Assembly (NCBI GenBank): GCA_014360805.1
Contig: JACIWU010000020.1
Location: 1 to 43,348, forward strand
Source: Chloroflexota bacterium
GTDB lineage: Bacteria > Chloroflexota > Anaerolineae > DTLA01
Direction of reading: 5' to 3'
DNA length: 43,348 nucleotides
Shown here: in pieces, positions 7,250 through 15,150 of the stretch
Layout of the letters: each line of letters opens with the position of its first letter
Numbering within the stretch: the stretch's first letter is position 1
Notes under the pieces: generated by a model
What the model was told of the DNA's origin: nothing
Database searches by the model: none
Seen by the model: the letters and a program-made list of their open reading frames with translations, nothing else
Program-made: the position numbers and the translations under genes

Positions 7250-9586
7250 ATGGCCGTGGACCTCACCTCAACTGTGGGCCTGTTCAGCATCGTGGACGGC
7301 GCCGTCCAGGACGAAGCCCCGAACCTACTGGTAACGCGCGGGCCGCTGGATCCTCAAAGCCGCGAGGCGGGCCAACTGGCCATCGCCGTGGAACTGGTCG
7401 GCCGGTCCCTGGGCGAGGAGGAGATGTACGAGGAACTCCTCCAGGCCATCAGCGACGCCTATTTCCGCCACCCTGGGAGCATCACCGCGCGCCTTCAGGA
7501 AGCCATCCAGGAAGCCAACGCGCTCCTGGCGCACGCCAACGCCGCGCTTCTCCCCGAAGAGCGCCTCATCGGGGGCGTTACCTGCGTGTTCCACATGGGC
7601 CAGGACGTGTACATCGGGCAGGCGGGGCCAGCCGTCGTTTACCTGGGGCAGAAGGGGGCGCTGCGCCGCTTCCCCGAATCCTCGCCGTGGCTGGAGAGGC
7701 CGCTCCCCGGTCCTCCCGAACGGCTGTACCCTGCGCCCCTCGGCGTCCACCCCACCGTCCACGCGAACCTCTTCCACGCCTCGGTGCAGCCCGGGGACGC
7801 CCTGGTGCTTGGGACCACCTCTCTAGCGCATGCGGTGGCGACGAAGGACGTGGAGCATGCGGTCCTGTTCCAGTCCATTGACGACGCGCTCTACAACATG
7901 GTGCGCCTGTGCGGCGACGCCGAGGTGGCCTGCATGGTGATCCTGATCCACGCCAAAGGCGAGCGTCCCGCCGCGCCCGCGCCGCCTGCTCCCGCTGCGG
8001 AAGCCGCACCGCCCCCGGTCGTGGAGGAAGCGCCCGTGGAGGCGGAAGTGGGCGAGGCCGCGCCGTCCGCGGTGGAGGAAGAGGCGCTCGTCACCGATTG
8101 GGAAGCCGCCGCGGAGGCCCTGGCGCCGCTCCCACCCGCCGAGGCCGAGGTCTATCCGGAGCCTGTGGCCCCCGCGCCCGAAGAAGCGCCGCAACCGGTG
8201 CCCACAGGCCGACCTGTGGCGGCAAGGCGCCCCTCGCGACGCGGCATCTCCCTCTTGGGCCTGGCCCGCGCGCTGCGCAGGGGCATCGGCGCGTTTTTCT
8301 CGGATGTGGCGCTGGGGGGCGCGGTTGTCGCGGGCTGGCTGGCGGCGCTTTTCCGCCGAAGGCCACGCCCCGTCGCCGGCCCGCGTCCCGCGCACGTCCC
8401 ACGCGCCAGGCCCGCGGTGCGGCGACTTTGGCTGCTCCTCGCCATCGCCATCCCGATCATCGTCGCACTTGTCCTGGTGATGCAACTCCTCCAGTCGCGG
8501 CAGCGGCTCCAGCGGTACGACGAACTGGTGCGCCTGGCCGAGAGCAAGGCCGGCCTGGCCCAGAGCGCGCCGACCGTCCAAGACAAGCAGGCGCTGCTGA
8601 CCGAGTCGCTGGCGCTGCTGGAGCAGGCGCGACCGTTAGGCGGGCGGGACACGCGCGCGGCGCAACTGGCCGCGCAGGTGCAGGCGACGCTGGATCAGGT
8701 GGAGGGGACGATCCGCCTGGACGCGCCTGTCCTGCTGTACCAGGCGCCTACCGCCGAGCAGGCGACCTGGCAACGGCTGGTCATCGCGGGCACCGACCTG
8801 TATCTCCTGGACGGCAAGAACGGCCGCGTGATCCGCAAGGTGCTGGACGAGACGGGCGTCCGACTCCAGGCGGAACAGGGCGCGCCTGCGGTCGTGAGTC
8901 GGGGCGCGACGGTCGGGGCCTACACCGTCGGGGGACTGTGGCGCATGGCGTGGGCCGCCGCAGCCGGCAATCGCACCTTCAGCGCCCTACTCGTCCTGAC
9001 CGACGACCGTCGCCTTCTGGAGTACAACATGCGGCGGGGGCTAAGCCTGCTCGCGCTGGCAGACGTGGCCCGCTGGCAGCAGCCCGCCGCGATGGCGGCC
9101 TACAGCGGCAACCTCTACATCCTGGACGCGGGCGCCAATCAAATCCTCCGCTATACACCCACGGCAGGTGGCTACGAAAGCCCACCCGATGATTGGTTCG
9201 CGCTGTCGCAGCCTCGCGACCTGCGCGGCGCGGTGGACATGGCCATTGACGGGGCCATCTACGTGCTCTACGGCACTGGCCGATTGGAGAAGTTCAGGCA
9301 GGGCGACAGGCAGACCTTCTCCCTGGAGGGCCTGACCCAGCCACTCCAGCAGCCGGTGGCCCTTTACACCGACGTGGACGATGAGGCCAGGCACGTGTAC
9401 GTGGCCGACCCCGGCGGCCAGCGCGTGGTGCAGTTCGCCAAGGACGGCAAGTTCGTGCGCCAGTTCCGCCTTCGGGAGGGGGATTTGTTCGCGCGCATCG
9501 CCGACCTGCGCGTGGACGAGGCGAACGCCCGCCTGTATTTCGTCGCGGGCGATGCGCTGTATGTGTGCGCCCTGCCGCGGCCGTAG
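7250..9586 (+). CDS. Membrane protein: PP2C-like domain, TM, beta-propeller
   Basis: A 778-residue protein of modular design. Residues 1-240 resemble a PPM/PP2C phosphatase fold (LVGRSL, a GGVTCVF strand, a GQAGPAVVYL strand, DALVLGTTSL), but the metal-binding GDGMGG-type motif is not visible, so activity is doubtful. An Ala/Pro/Glu-rich linker (about 245-330) and a basic stretch precede one transmembrane helix at about 392-413. A coiled-coil-like segment follows, then repeated NHL/beta-propeller-like blades from about 500 to the end. The start at 7250 has GGAGGAGG at 7235. The TAG stop is part of the repeat at 9583. A sensing or scaffold role is a guess. Confidence 0.7.
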   Translation: MAVDLTSTVGLFSIVDGAVQDEAPNLLVTRGPLDPQSREAGQLAIAVELVGRSLGEEEMYEELLQAISDAYFRHPGSITARLQEAIQEANALLAHANAALLPEERLIGGVTCVFHMGQDVYIGQAGPAVVYLGQKGALRRFPESSPWLERPLPGPPERLYPAPLGVHPTVHANLFHASVQPGDALVLGTTSLAHAVATKDVEHAVLFQSIDDALYNMVRLCGDAEVACMVILIHAKGERPAAPAPPAPAAEAAPPPVVEEAPVEAEVGEAAPSAVEEEALVTDWEAAAEALAPLPPAEAEVYPEPVAPAPEEAPQPVPTGRPVAARRPSRRGISLLGLARALRRGIGAFFSDVALGGAVVAGWLAALFRRRPRPVAGPRPAHVPRARPAVRRLWLLLAIAIPIIVALVLVMQLLQSRQRLQRYDELVRLAESKAGLAQSAPTVQDKQALLTESLALLEQARPLGGRDTRAAQLAAQVQATLDQVEGTIRLDAPVLLYQAPTAEQATWQRLVIAGTDLYLLDGKNGRVIRKVLDETGVRLQAEQGAPAVVSRGATVGAYTVGGLWRMAWAAAAGNRTFSALLVLTDDRRLLEYNMRRGLSLLALADVARWQQPAAMAAYSGNLYILDAGANQILRYTPTAGGYESPPDDWFALSQPRDLRGAVDMAIDGAIYVLYGTGRLEKFRQGDRQTFSLEGLTQPLQQPVALYTDVDDEARHVYVADPGGQRVVQFAKDGKFVRQFRLREGDLFARIADLRVDEANARLYFVAGDALYVCALPRP

Positions 9587-9610
9587 GGGCGCAATTGAAT
9601 TGCACCCCGC
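9583..9610. repeat. Half-degraded GTAGGGG palindrome at a gene end
   Basis: The left arm and centre (21 nt from 9583) are identical to the palindrome inside the RAYT gene at 9949-9969; the right arm is degraded. The TAG of its GTAGGG supplies the stop codon of the preceding gene. Confidence 0.75.
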
Positions 9611-9653
9611 CGGATTGCGCGCCGCCGAATCGCGCCCCCTGCGGATTGTGCAC

Positions 9654-10265
9654 CTAACGCCGCCGGTTGTCGGGGTTCTGTTCGTCCAACGCCCACTTCG
9701 TGGGGTTGTCAAGGATGTACTGGGTGATGCGATTCAAGTCTGCCTCATCGCGAATGATGTGTTCATAGTAGTTGCGCTGCCACACAAACCCTTCACCCCC
9801 GGCCAGGCGGATCAATCGCGCGGTCCCCGCATTGAACGCGCGCACCACCTGCCCCAATGTGGGACGTTGTTTGTCCACCACGAATGATCTGCCGATAGGC
9901 GATTCGCGACCCCGCAAAGGAACAAGGACGCCGGCGTCCGCCATCCCCGTAGGGGCGCAATTGAATTGCGCCCCTACGGGTTCGGCCGGAGGATTCAACC
10001 ACACGATGAAATGCACGTGGTTGGGCATCACTATAAACGCGCCCAACCGCACGGTCGGGAAATGTCGCGGCAAGTCTTGCCAATATTCCGCAAGGATGTC
10101 GCCCCAGGCGTTCCGATGCATCTCTTCGCCCACAACCTGGCCGAAAACCGACTCGCCCTGCCGCACGCAAATCGTTACGAAATACGCTCCCGCGCTGCTG
10201 TAATCCCAGCGAGCCAACCGAACGGATCGGCGACGGTGGGCGTTGGGGTCATCCTTCGCGCTCAT
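9654..10265 (-). CDS. REP-associated tyrosine transposase (RAYT, Y1 family)
   Basis: A 203-residue single-strand DNA transposase of the TnpA-REP family. The HUH motif is H83-V-H85 within VMPNHVHFIV; the likely nucleophile is Y183 in TQYILDNP, with Y166/Y167 as alternatives. The N-terminal YFVTICV and GEEMHRNAWGDI segments are typical. Known RAYTs cut and join at REP hairpins and occur as single-copy domesticated genes. The start at 10265 lies 17 nt inside the end of the wecA-like gene. Residues 96-107, between two conserved blocks, are encoded by a perfect 35-bp palindrome (9946-9980), apparently an in-frame insertion in a loop. Confidence 0.9.
   Translation of the reverse strand: MSAKDDPNAHRRRSVRLARWDYSSAGAYFVTICVRQGESVFGQVVGEEMHRNAWGDILAEYWQDLPRHFPTVRLGAFIVMPNHVHFIVWLNPPAEPVGAQFNCAPTGMADAGVLVPLRGRESPIGRSFVVDKQRPTLGQVVRAFNAGTARLIRLAGGEGFVWQRNYYEHIIRDEADLNRITQYILDNPTKWALDEQNPDNRRR
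9946..9980. repeat. Perfect 35-bp palindrome inside the RAYT gene
   Basis: Two exact 17-nt arms (CCCGTAGGGGCGCAATT and its complement) around one central base. It reads in frame as PVGAQFNCAPTG. It is one of the best-preserved members of the GTAGGG...CCCTAC family in the window. Confidence 0.95.
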
Positions 10266-11328
10266 CGGCGTCCGCTTGCCCCTCCATCCGGCCCACGCCC
10301 GCCGGCCCGCCCCGCCTTGATGCCCACACGAACACCGCCGTCGCCAGCCCTGCCAGCACGAGCAGCGCGATGAGTTTGTACAGCCGCGTGGAGATGAGTA
10401 GCGCCAGGCCGCCGAACAGCGCGCAGAAGGCGTAGTACGCCAGCACGATGCGTCGCTGCGACCACCCCATATCGGCCAGGCGGAAGTGCAGATGCCCGCG
10501 GTCGCCCTGGCCGATGGGTTGGCCCCTGCGGATGCGCGCCACCATCTGCCAGGCCACGTCCATGATGGGAATCCCCAGCACCAGCAGGAGCGTCGCCACC
10601 TTGCCCCCCGCCACGATGGACAGCGTGCCCAGCGCGAACCCCAGGAAGTACGACCCTCCGCTGCCCATGAACACCCGCGCCGGATGGAAGTTGTACGGCA
10701 GAAAGCCCAGCGTGCTCCCCAGCAGCGCCAGCGGCAGCAGCGCCACGCTGTGCTGGCCTTCGCGCACCATGTGCACGGTGAGGAGCAACGCGGCAATGGC
10801 CGTTACCCCCGCCGCCAGGCCGTCCAGGCCGTCCAGGAAGTTGACCGTGTTCATCGCGCCCATGATCCAGAACAGCGTAACGGGAATTGTTACGTACCAG
10901 GGGAACCAGATTTGTCGGTTGGTCAGCGGGTTGTTGATGACCTCAATGAAGATGAGGAACAGCATGGCGATGCCCGCCGCGATGACCTGCACGGCGAACT
11001 GCGGCCACGAGGGGAGTTCGCGGGCGTCGTCCCAAATCCCGGCCGCGAACACGAACACGCACCCGAGGGCGACGCCGAGCAGCCGCGTGGCCTCGTTGGG
11101 GTCGTTGGTGGCGGGCCGGATGGGCGCGGGCAGAAGTTGCATCACGGCGAGTCCCGCCATGAAGGCCGCGAACAGCGCCACGCCCCCCAGGCGAGACACG
11201 CGGCCCGTATGGCGGCGCCGACCGCCCGGCTCGTCGGCGATGGCCAGGCGCAGGCCAAGCCGTCCCGCAAGCGGCGTCAGTACCAGCGACACCAGGAACG
11301 AAGCCGCAAACACGAATACGAACGCCAT
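10249..11328 (-). CDS. WecA/MraY-type sugar-1-phosphate transferase
   Basis: A 359-residue polytopic membrane enzyme of glycosyltransferase family 4. It transfers a sugar-1-phosphate (commonly GlcNAc-1-P) to undecaprenyl phosphate on the cytoplasmic face, beginning teichoic acid, O-antigen or exopolysaccharide synthesis. Signatures: GIWDDARELP with the Asp pair at 100-101, NFLDGLDG at 163-170, FMGSGGSYFLG, and the basic GDRGHLHFRL loop. An in-frame start at 11361 coincides with the predicted transcription start, so 11328 is chosen. It is likely WecA/TagO-like rather than MraY because it stands outside a mur cluster. The RAYT start overlaps its end. Confidence 0.9.
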   Translation of the reverse strand: MAFVFVFAASFLVSLVLTPLAGRLGLRLAIADEPGGRRRHTGRVSRLGGVALFAAFMAGLAVMQLLPAPIRPATNDPNEATRLLGVALGCVFVFAAGIWDDARELPSWPQFAVQVIAAGIAMLFLIFIEVINNPLTNRQIWFPWYVTIPVTLFWIMGAMNTVNFLDGLDGLAAGVTAIAALLLTVHMVREGQHSVALLPLALLGSTLGFLPYNFHPARVFMGSGGSYFLGFALGTLSIVAGGKVATLLLVLGIPIMDVAWQMVARIRRGQPIGQGDRGHLHFRLADMGWSQRRIVLAYYAFCALFGGLALLISTRLYKLIALLVLAGLATAVFVWASRRGGPAGVGRMEGQADADEREG

Positions 11329-11366
11329 CCTAGCCTGCCCCGAATTGCCTATCGCCTGCATGGCCC

Positions 11367-11395
11367 ACTATAAGGCCCTGGGGTGCTCCTGTCAA
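11367..11395 (-). promoter_or_regulatory. Promoter of the wecA-like gene
   Basis: On the minus strand TTGACA, 17-nt spacer, TATAGT: near consensus. The start of transcription near 11360 supports translation from 11328 rather than 11361. Confidence 0.7.
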
Positions 11396-11402
11396 GCACA
11401 AG

Positions 11403-11436
11403 AAAAAGCCTGCACACCCGAGGTGCGCAGGCTTTT
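11403..11436 (-). terminator. Terminator downstream of porB
   Basis: Strong hairpin with 10-bp AAAAGCCTGC/GCAGGCTTTT arms and an inner CACC/GGTG pair. On the minus strand it ends in TTTTTC, 25 nt after the porB stop. It can work in both directions. Confidence 0.85.
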
Positions 11437-11460
11437 CGGTCAGGGGTTGCGCGGCGTCGG

Positions 11461-12396
11461 CTAGGCCTCGCCGCAGAGTTTCAGCAGGCGCTCCCATCTT
11501 TCGTCCACATCCTGCTGGATGCGCTCAATCATGTATTGGTTCTCCGGGCGGAACAGGTGGCGGAATCGGCCCTGGGCCTGGAGCCATTCGGTAACCGGCT
11601 TCTTGACCTTGGGCTTGTAGGTCAGGCGCCAGACGCCGTTTTCCACCTCGTACAGCGGCCAGACACACGTCTCGGTCGCCAATTTCATGACCTCCACGGT
11701 GGTGTCCGTATCGTGCCGCCAGCCGCGGTTGCACGAGGACAGGACGTTGAGGAACGCCGGGCCGTCGGCGGCCACGCCCTTGCGGGCCTTCTCCATCAGG
11801 TCGCGCCAGTTGTGGGGCGACGCCTGGGCCACGTAGGGGATGTTGTGCGCCGCGCAGATGGCCGTCAGGTCCTTGCGGGGCTGCATCTTGCCCGGGATGA
11901 CCTTGCCCGCGGGCGATGTCGTCGTGTTGGCGCCCATGGGCGTGGCGCTGGAACGCTGGATGCCGGTGTTCATGTACGCCTCGTTGTTGTAGCAGACGTA
12001 CATCATCTTGTGCCCGCGCTCCAACGCGCCCGACAGCGCCTGGATGCCGATGTCGTAGGTGCCGCCGTCGCCGCCGAAAGCGATGAACTTCACGTTCTGC
12101 TCGGGGATCTTGCCTCGCTTGACCAGCGCGCGATAGGCCGTCTCCACGCCGCTCATGGTAGAGGCGGCGTTCTCAAAGGCGTTGTGAATCCAGGGCACGC
12201 GCCAGGAAGTGTAGGGGAAGATGGTGGTGGAGACCTCCAGGCAGCCGGTGGCGTTGGCCAGGACCACAGGCTCGTCAATGGCGGCCAGAATCTGGCGCAC
12301 GACGATGCCCGCGCCGCACCCCGCGCACAGGCGGTGTCCTGGGGCCAGCCGATCTTCGCGCTTGGACAGTTCTTTAAGGTTCAGTTTCGTTGCCAT
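11461..12396 (-). CDS. porB: Pyruvate:ferredoxin oxidoreductase, beta subunit
   Basis: A 311-residue thiamine-diphosphate subunit of PFOR, which oxidises pyruvate to acetyl-CoA and CO2 with reduction of ferredoxin. Residues C24 and C27 (LCAGCGAG), C52 and the Cys in SSCNRGW are the expected cluster ligands. The ThDP motif is seen as GGDGGTYDIG followed by the YNNEAYMNTG segment. It is the last gene of the minus-strand porCDAB operon, 18 nt after porA and before a strong terminator. It is not a 2-oxoglutarate enzyme as far as the long C-terminal extension shows, but substrate preference cannot be fixed. Confidence 0.93.
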   Translation of the reverse strand: MATKLNLKELSKREDRLAPGHRLCAGCGAGIVVRQILAAIDEPVVLANATGCLEVSTTIFPYTSWRVPWIHNAFENAASTMSGVETAYRALVKRGKIPEQNVKFIAFGGDGGTYDIGIQALSGALERGHKMMYVCYNNEAYMNTGIQRSSATPMGANTTTSPAGKVIPGKMQPRKDLTAICAAHNIPYVAQASPHNWRDLMEKARKGVAADGPAFLNVLSSCNRGWRHDTDTTVEVMKLATETCVWPLYEVENGVWRLTYKPKVKKPVTEWLQAQGRFRHLFRPENQYMIERIQQDVDERWERLLKLCGEA

Positions 12397-12414
12397 GATG
12401 CTCTCCTTTCCCGC

Positions 12415-13602
12415 CTACTCGCGCACGCCGACATAGGAGACCAGGTCGGTTACCTTGCCGGTCTTGGCGATTTGGAGCAGGTCGTGGAATACGCCCTCAA
12501 TCTGGGAGGGGACGATGTCGCGCCCGCCCAGGCCGAAGACGAAGTCGGCCATGGGCACGTTGGCGTCGTAAATCTTCATCGCCGCGGCCAGTTCCAGGAA
12601 CAGCGGCCCGGCGTTCCCCATGGAGCCGAAGGAGATGGCGCGGTCCATCACGCCCACGGCTTTGACATGCCGTAGGGCGGACACCATCTCCTGGGCCGGG
12701 AACGGGCGGAAGACGCGAGGCTTCAGCAGGCCCACCTTGGCCCCCTGCGCCCGCAGTTTGTCCACGGCCGCGCGCGCCGTCCCTGCGGTGGACGACGACA
12801 CCACAATCGCCGCCTCGGCGTCGTCCAGGCGGTACGTCTCAAACAGGCCGTACTTGCGGCCAAACGTCTTGGCGAATTCATCGGCCACATCCAGGATGAC
12901 CTTCTGGGCGTGGCGCATGGCTTCCACCTGCTGGCGCTTGTGCTCAAAGTAGTAGTCGGTGAAGTCCAGCGGCCCGTAGGTTACCGGGTGATCCAGGTCC
13001 AGCAGCGAGTACTTGGGCCGATACTCGCCGACGAATGCCTTGACCTTGGCGTCGTCAAAGATTTCCACGCGCTCCTCGGCGTGGGACGTGATGAAGCCGT
13101 CAAACAGGATCATGACCGGCAGGAGCACGTCGGGGTGCTCGGCGATGCGCACGGCCTGGATTACCGTGTCGTAGGCTTCCTGGGCGTTCTCGCAGAAGAG
13201 GTGAATCCAGCCCGCATCCCGCGCGCCCATGGAATCGGAATGGTCGCAGTGGATGTTGATGGGCGCGGACAGGGCGCGGTTCACGTTGGTCATCACAATC
13301 GGCAGGCGGTTGGACGCGGCCACGTACAGGATTTCCCACATGAACGCCAGGCCCGCCGACGAGGTGGCCGTCATCACGCGCGCGCCCGCAGCCGAAGCGC
13401 CCACGCACGCGCTCATGGCGCTGTGCTCGCTTTCCACGGTGATGAATTCGGTGTCCACCAGCCCGTCGGCGACGAACTCCGAGAACGTCTGCACAATCGC
13501 GGTCTGGGGCGTGATGGGGTACGCTGCAACGACATCCGGATTGATCTGGCGCATCGCCTCGGCGACGGCGCCGGTCCCATCCAATGCTTTGAACTCGCTC
13601 AT
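12415..13602 (-). CDS. porA: Pyruvate:ferredoxin oxidoreductase, alpha subunit
   Basis: A 395-residue PFOR alpha subunit containing the pyrimidine-binding domain (AYPITPQT, ESEHSAMSA, TATSSAGLAFM) and the transketolase C-terminal-like domain (PRVFRPFPAQE). It makes the active site together with PorB. ATGA overlaps the end of porD by 4 nt, indicating coupling. Separate four-subunit PFORs are typical of archaea and several anaerobic bacteria rather than the single-chain enzyme. Confidence 0.93.
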   Translation of the reverse strand: MSEFKALDGTGAVAEAMRQINPDVVAAYPITPQTAIVQTFSEFVADGLVDTEFITVESEHSAMSACVGASAAGARVMTATSSAGLAFMWEILYVAASNRLPIVMTNVNRALSAPINIHCDHSDSMGARDAGWIHLFCENAQEAYDTVIQAVRIAEHPDVLLPVMILFDGFITSHAEERVEIFDDAKVKAFVGEYRPKYSLLDLDHPVTYGPLDFTDYYFEHKRQQVEAMRHAQKVILDVADEFAKTFGRKYGLFETYRLDDAEAAIVVSSSTAGTARAAVDKLRAQGAKVGLLKPRVFRPFPAQEMVSALRHVKAVGVMDRAISFGSMGNAGPLFLELAAAMKIYDANVPMADFVFGLGGRDIVPSQIEGVFHDLLQIAKTGKVTDLVSYVGVRE

Positions 13603-13931
13603 TTGGCACCTCCCGCGCGGCCAGGCTCATCCACCATCTCTATGGAGCCCCCGAACTCGGCTTCGTCGTGCATCTCAATGCACTTGACGGGGCACACGTT
13701 GGCGCAGATGCCGCAGCCCTTGCAGTGGAGCAGGTCAAAGCCCACCATCTTCTGGTCCTTGACCCGAATGCTGGAATCGGGGCAATAGACCCAGCAGAAC
13801 ATGCAGTTGGTGCAACGGCTGACATCGCGCACGGGGCGGAAGGCTCGCCACGCGCCTGTATTGTACTGCGCGGAGTTACCCGCTTCCACAATCATGCCTC
13901 CGATGGGGAGGTCTTTCCAACCCTTAGCCAC
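13599..13931 (-). CDS. porD: Pyruvate:ferredoxin oxidoreductase, delta (ferredoxin-like) subunit
   Basis: A 110-residue subunit with two complete 4Fe-4S motifs, C40/C43/C46/C50-P and C70/C73/C76/C80-P. It carries electrons from the catalytic subunits to free ferredoxin. It lies between porC (23-nt gap) and porA (4-nt overlap). Confidence 0.92.
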   Translation of the reverse strand: MAKGWKDLPIGGMIVEAGNSAQYNTGAWRAFRPVRDVSRCTNCMFCWVYCPDSSIRVKDQKMVGFDLLHCKGCGICANVCPVKCIEMHDEAEFGGSIEMVDEPGRAGGAK

Positions 13932-13954
13932 AGTGTCCTCCTTTCCGACGAGGG

Positions 13955-14530
13955 CTAGCCCTCTTTGACTTCTTCGGCTGCGCGACGAATCGCGGCGACG
14001 TTGGCCTCTACGATGTCCGCCTTCATGTGCTTCTTGGCGAACCGCTGGCGCGTCTGCTCCACAATGGCGTCCACCTCAAACAGGCCGGTGGCCTTGACCA
14101 GCGCGCCGAGCATGGGCGTATTGGTGATTTCGCGCCCCAGCGTCTCAATGGCGATGCGGCTGGCGTCCACCGTGAACACGCGCCCGGTGCGAAGGTTGAG
14201 TTGCTCGCGGATTTCGGCGGGCGACGCGCTCGTGTTGACGAGCAGAATCCCGTCGGGCTTCAGGCCCTCGGTTACCTTCACCGTGCCCAGGAGCGTGGGG
14301 TCCAGCACCACGACCACGTCGGGCTCCTGAATCTGGCAGTGGAGGTCAACGGGGTGATCGCTGATGCGGGTGAACGCCTGAATCGGCGCGCCCATGCGCT
14401 CCGGACCGTACTCGGGGAAGGCCTGGAAGTACAGCCCTGCATCCAGCGCGGCCTCGGCGAGGACCTTGCCTGCCGTAACCGCGCCCTGGCCGCCACGGCC
14501 ATGCCAACGTACTTCAACCAACTTGCTCAT
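13955..14530 (-). CDS. porC: Pyruvate:ferredoxin oxidoreductase, gamma subunit
   Basis: A 191-residue PFOR gamma subunit with the family signature RWHGRGGQGAVTA at the N-terminus and the EYGPERMGAP block. It is the first gene of the operon. The start at 14530 has AGGAGG a few bases upstream; an in-frame start at 14569 lacks support. A leader of about 200 nt separates it from its promoter. Confidence 0.92.
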   Translation of the reverse strand: MSKLVEVRWHGRGGQGAVTAGKVLAEAALDAGLYFQAFPEYGPERMGAPIQAFTRISDHPVDLHCQIQEPDVVVVLDPTLLGTVKVTEGLKPDGILLVNTSASPAEIREQLNLRTGRVFTVDASRIAIETLGREITNTPMLGALVKATGLFEVDAIVEQTRQRFAKKHMKADIVEANVAAIRRAAEEVKEG

Positions 14531-14603
14531 AGTTCCTCCTCTTGCCTGTCGCTGCGCACGGCAAGCCATGATGTTGTGTTTGGATGGTCAATGCGAAAGG
14601 CAC

Positions 14604-14640
14604 AAAAATAAGGGCAGTTCGCCTGTCGGCGGCTGGCCCT
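14604..14640 (-). promoter_or_regulatory. Terminator-like hairpin in the porCDAB leader
   Basis: On the minus strand GGG-CAG-CGCC pairs with GGCG-CTG-CCC (10 bp with small bulges) and is followed by TTATTTTT. It lies between promoter and porC and would stop leader transcripts unless an alternative fold forms. Could be an attenuator; no known riboswitch was recognised. Confidence 0.4.
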
Positions 14641-14734
14641 GCTCGGGGCATCTCAATAGGAAGCGAAGAGCGCAACGTGCCCAACCATTGTACTCACCAA
14701 ACATCCTGTCCCAAGATTCGCAGGTTTCGCGTGC

Positions 14735-14763
14735 ATTTTACCCCAGAACAGCCCCCTTGTCAA
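14735..14763 (-). promoter_or_regulatory. Near-consensus promoter of porCDAB
   Basis: On the minus strand TTGACA, 17-nt spacer, TAAAAT. One of the strongest promoters in the window; start of transcription near 14728. Confidence 0.75.
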
Positions 14764-14863
14764 AGCCTTGTTGTTTTGTTCACGATTCCTGTTATTGAAT
14801 CTCGCTACTCCAATAGAACACTCGCATCTTCAGTTCGGCCCGTCAGAACAGGGAGCCGCTAGA

Positions 14864-14892
14864 CGTAGGGCAAATTGCCAATTTGCCCTACG
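14864..14892. repeat. Perfect 29-bp GTAGGG palindrome
   Basis: Exact 14-nt arms CGTAGGGCAAATTG and complement around one base. Same end sequence and one-base centre as the element in the RAYT gene, but a different core. It lies in the 620-bp gene-free region between porC and the femX-like gene. Confidence 0.9.
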
Positions 14893-14990
14893 ATGGCCGC
14901 CGAGAGAGCAGCGCCAACCGAATGTGCGACCTCCCCATGGGCCTCCTGGCGCTATGCTACCACATCGTGCGTTCTTATGAAAAAGCGAGC

Positions 14991-15051
14991 GTGAGCAGGT
15001 GCGACCCACCTTCGGAAGCACACCTTCCGAAGCGCGTCGCGCCTTGCTCAC
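14991..15051. repeat. 61-bp inverted repeat with CTTCGGAAG core
   Basis: GTGAGCA...TGCGAC...TTCGGAAG faces CTTCCGAA...GTCGCGCC...TGCTCAC: arms of about 27 nt with a few mismatches. A separate palindrome type from the GTAGGG family. No U-tract, so not an ordinary terminator. Confidence 0.75.
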
Positions 15052-15108
15052 AAACGCAAACCGCACCGAGCCTGTTGTGTTCGCGATTCCCGTTTCTCGC
15101 CGCTATTG

Positions 15109-15117
15109 TGATATAAT
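15109..15117 (+). promoter_or_regulatory. Extended -10 promoter of the femX-like gene
   Basis: TGA-TATAAT; the -35 region is weak. It lies 33 nt before the start codon, and GAGGGA precedes the start. Confidence 0.55.
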
Positions 15118-15150
15118 GGCGCAAGCAAACCACCGAGGGAACCCGCAAAC

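Noticed and set aside
10266-10796. Upstream extension of the RAYT reading frame to 10796
   Set aside because: That part overlaps the wecA-like gene in another frame and shows no homology; RAYT homology begins at 10265.
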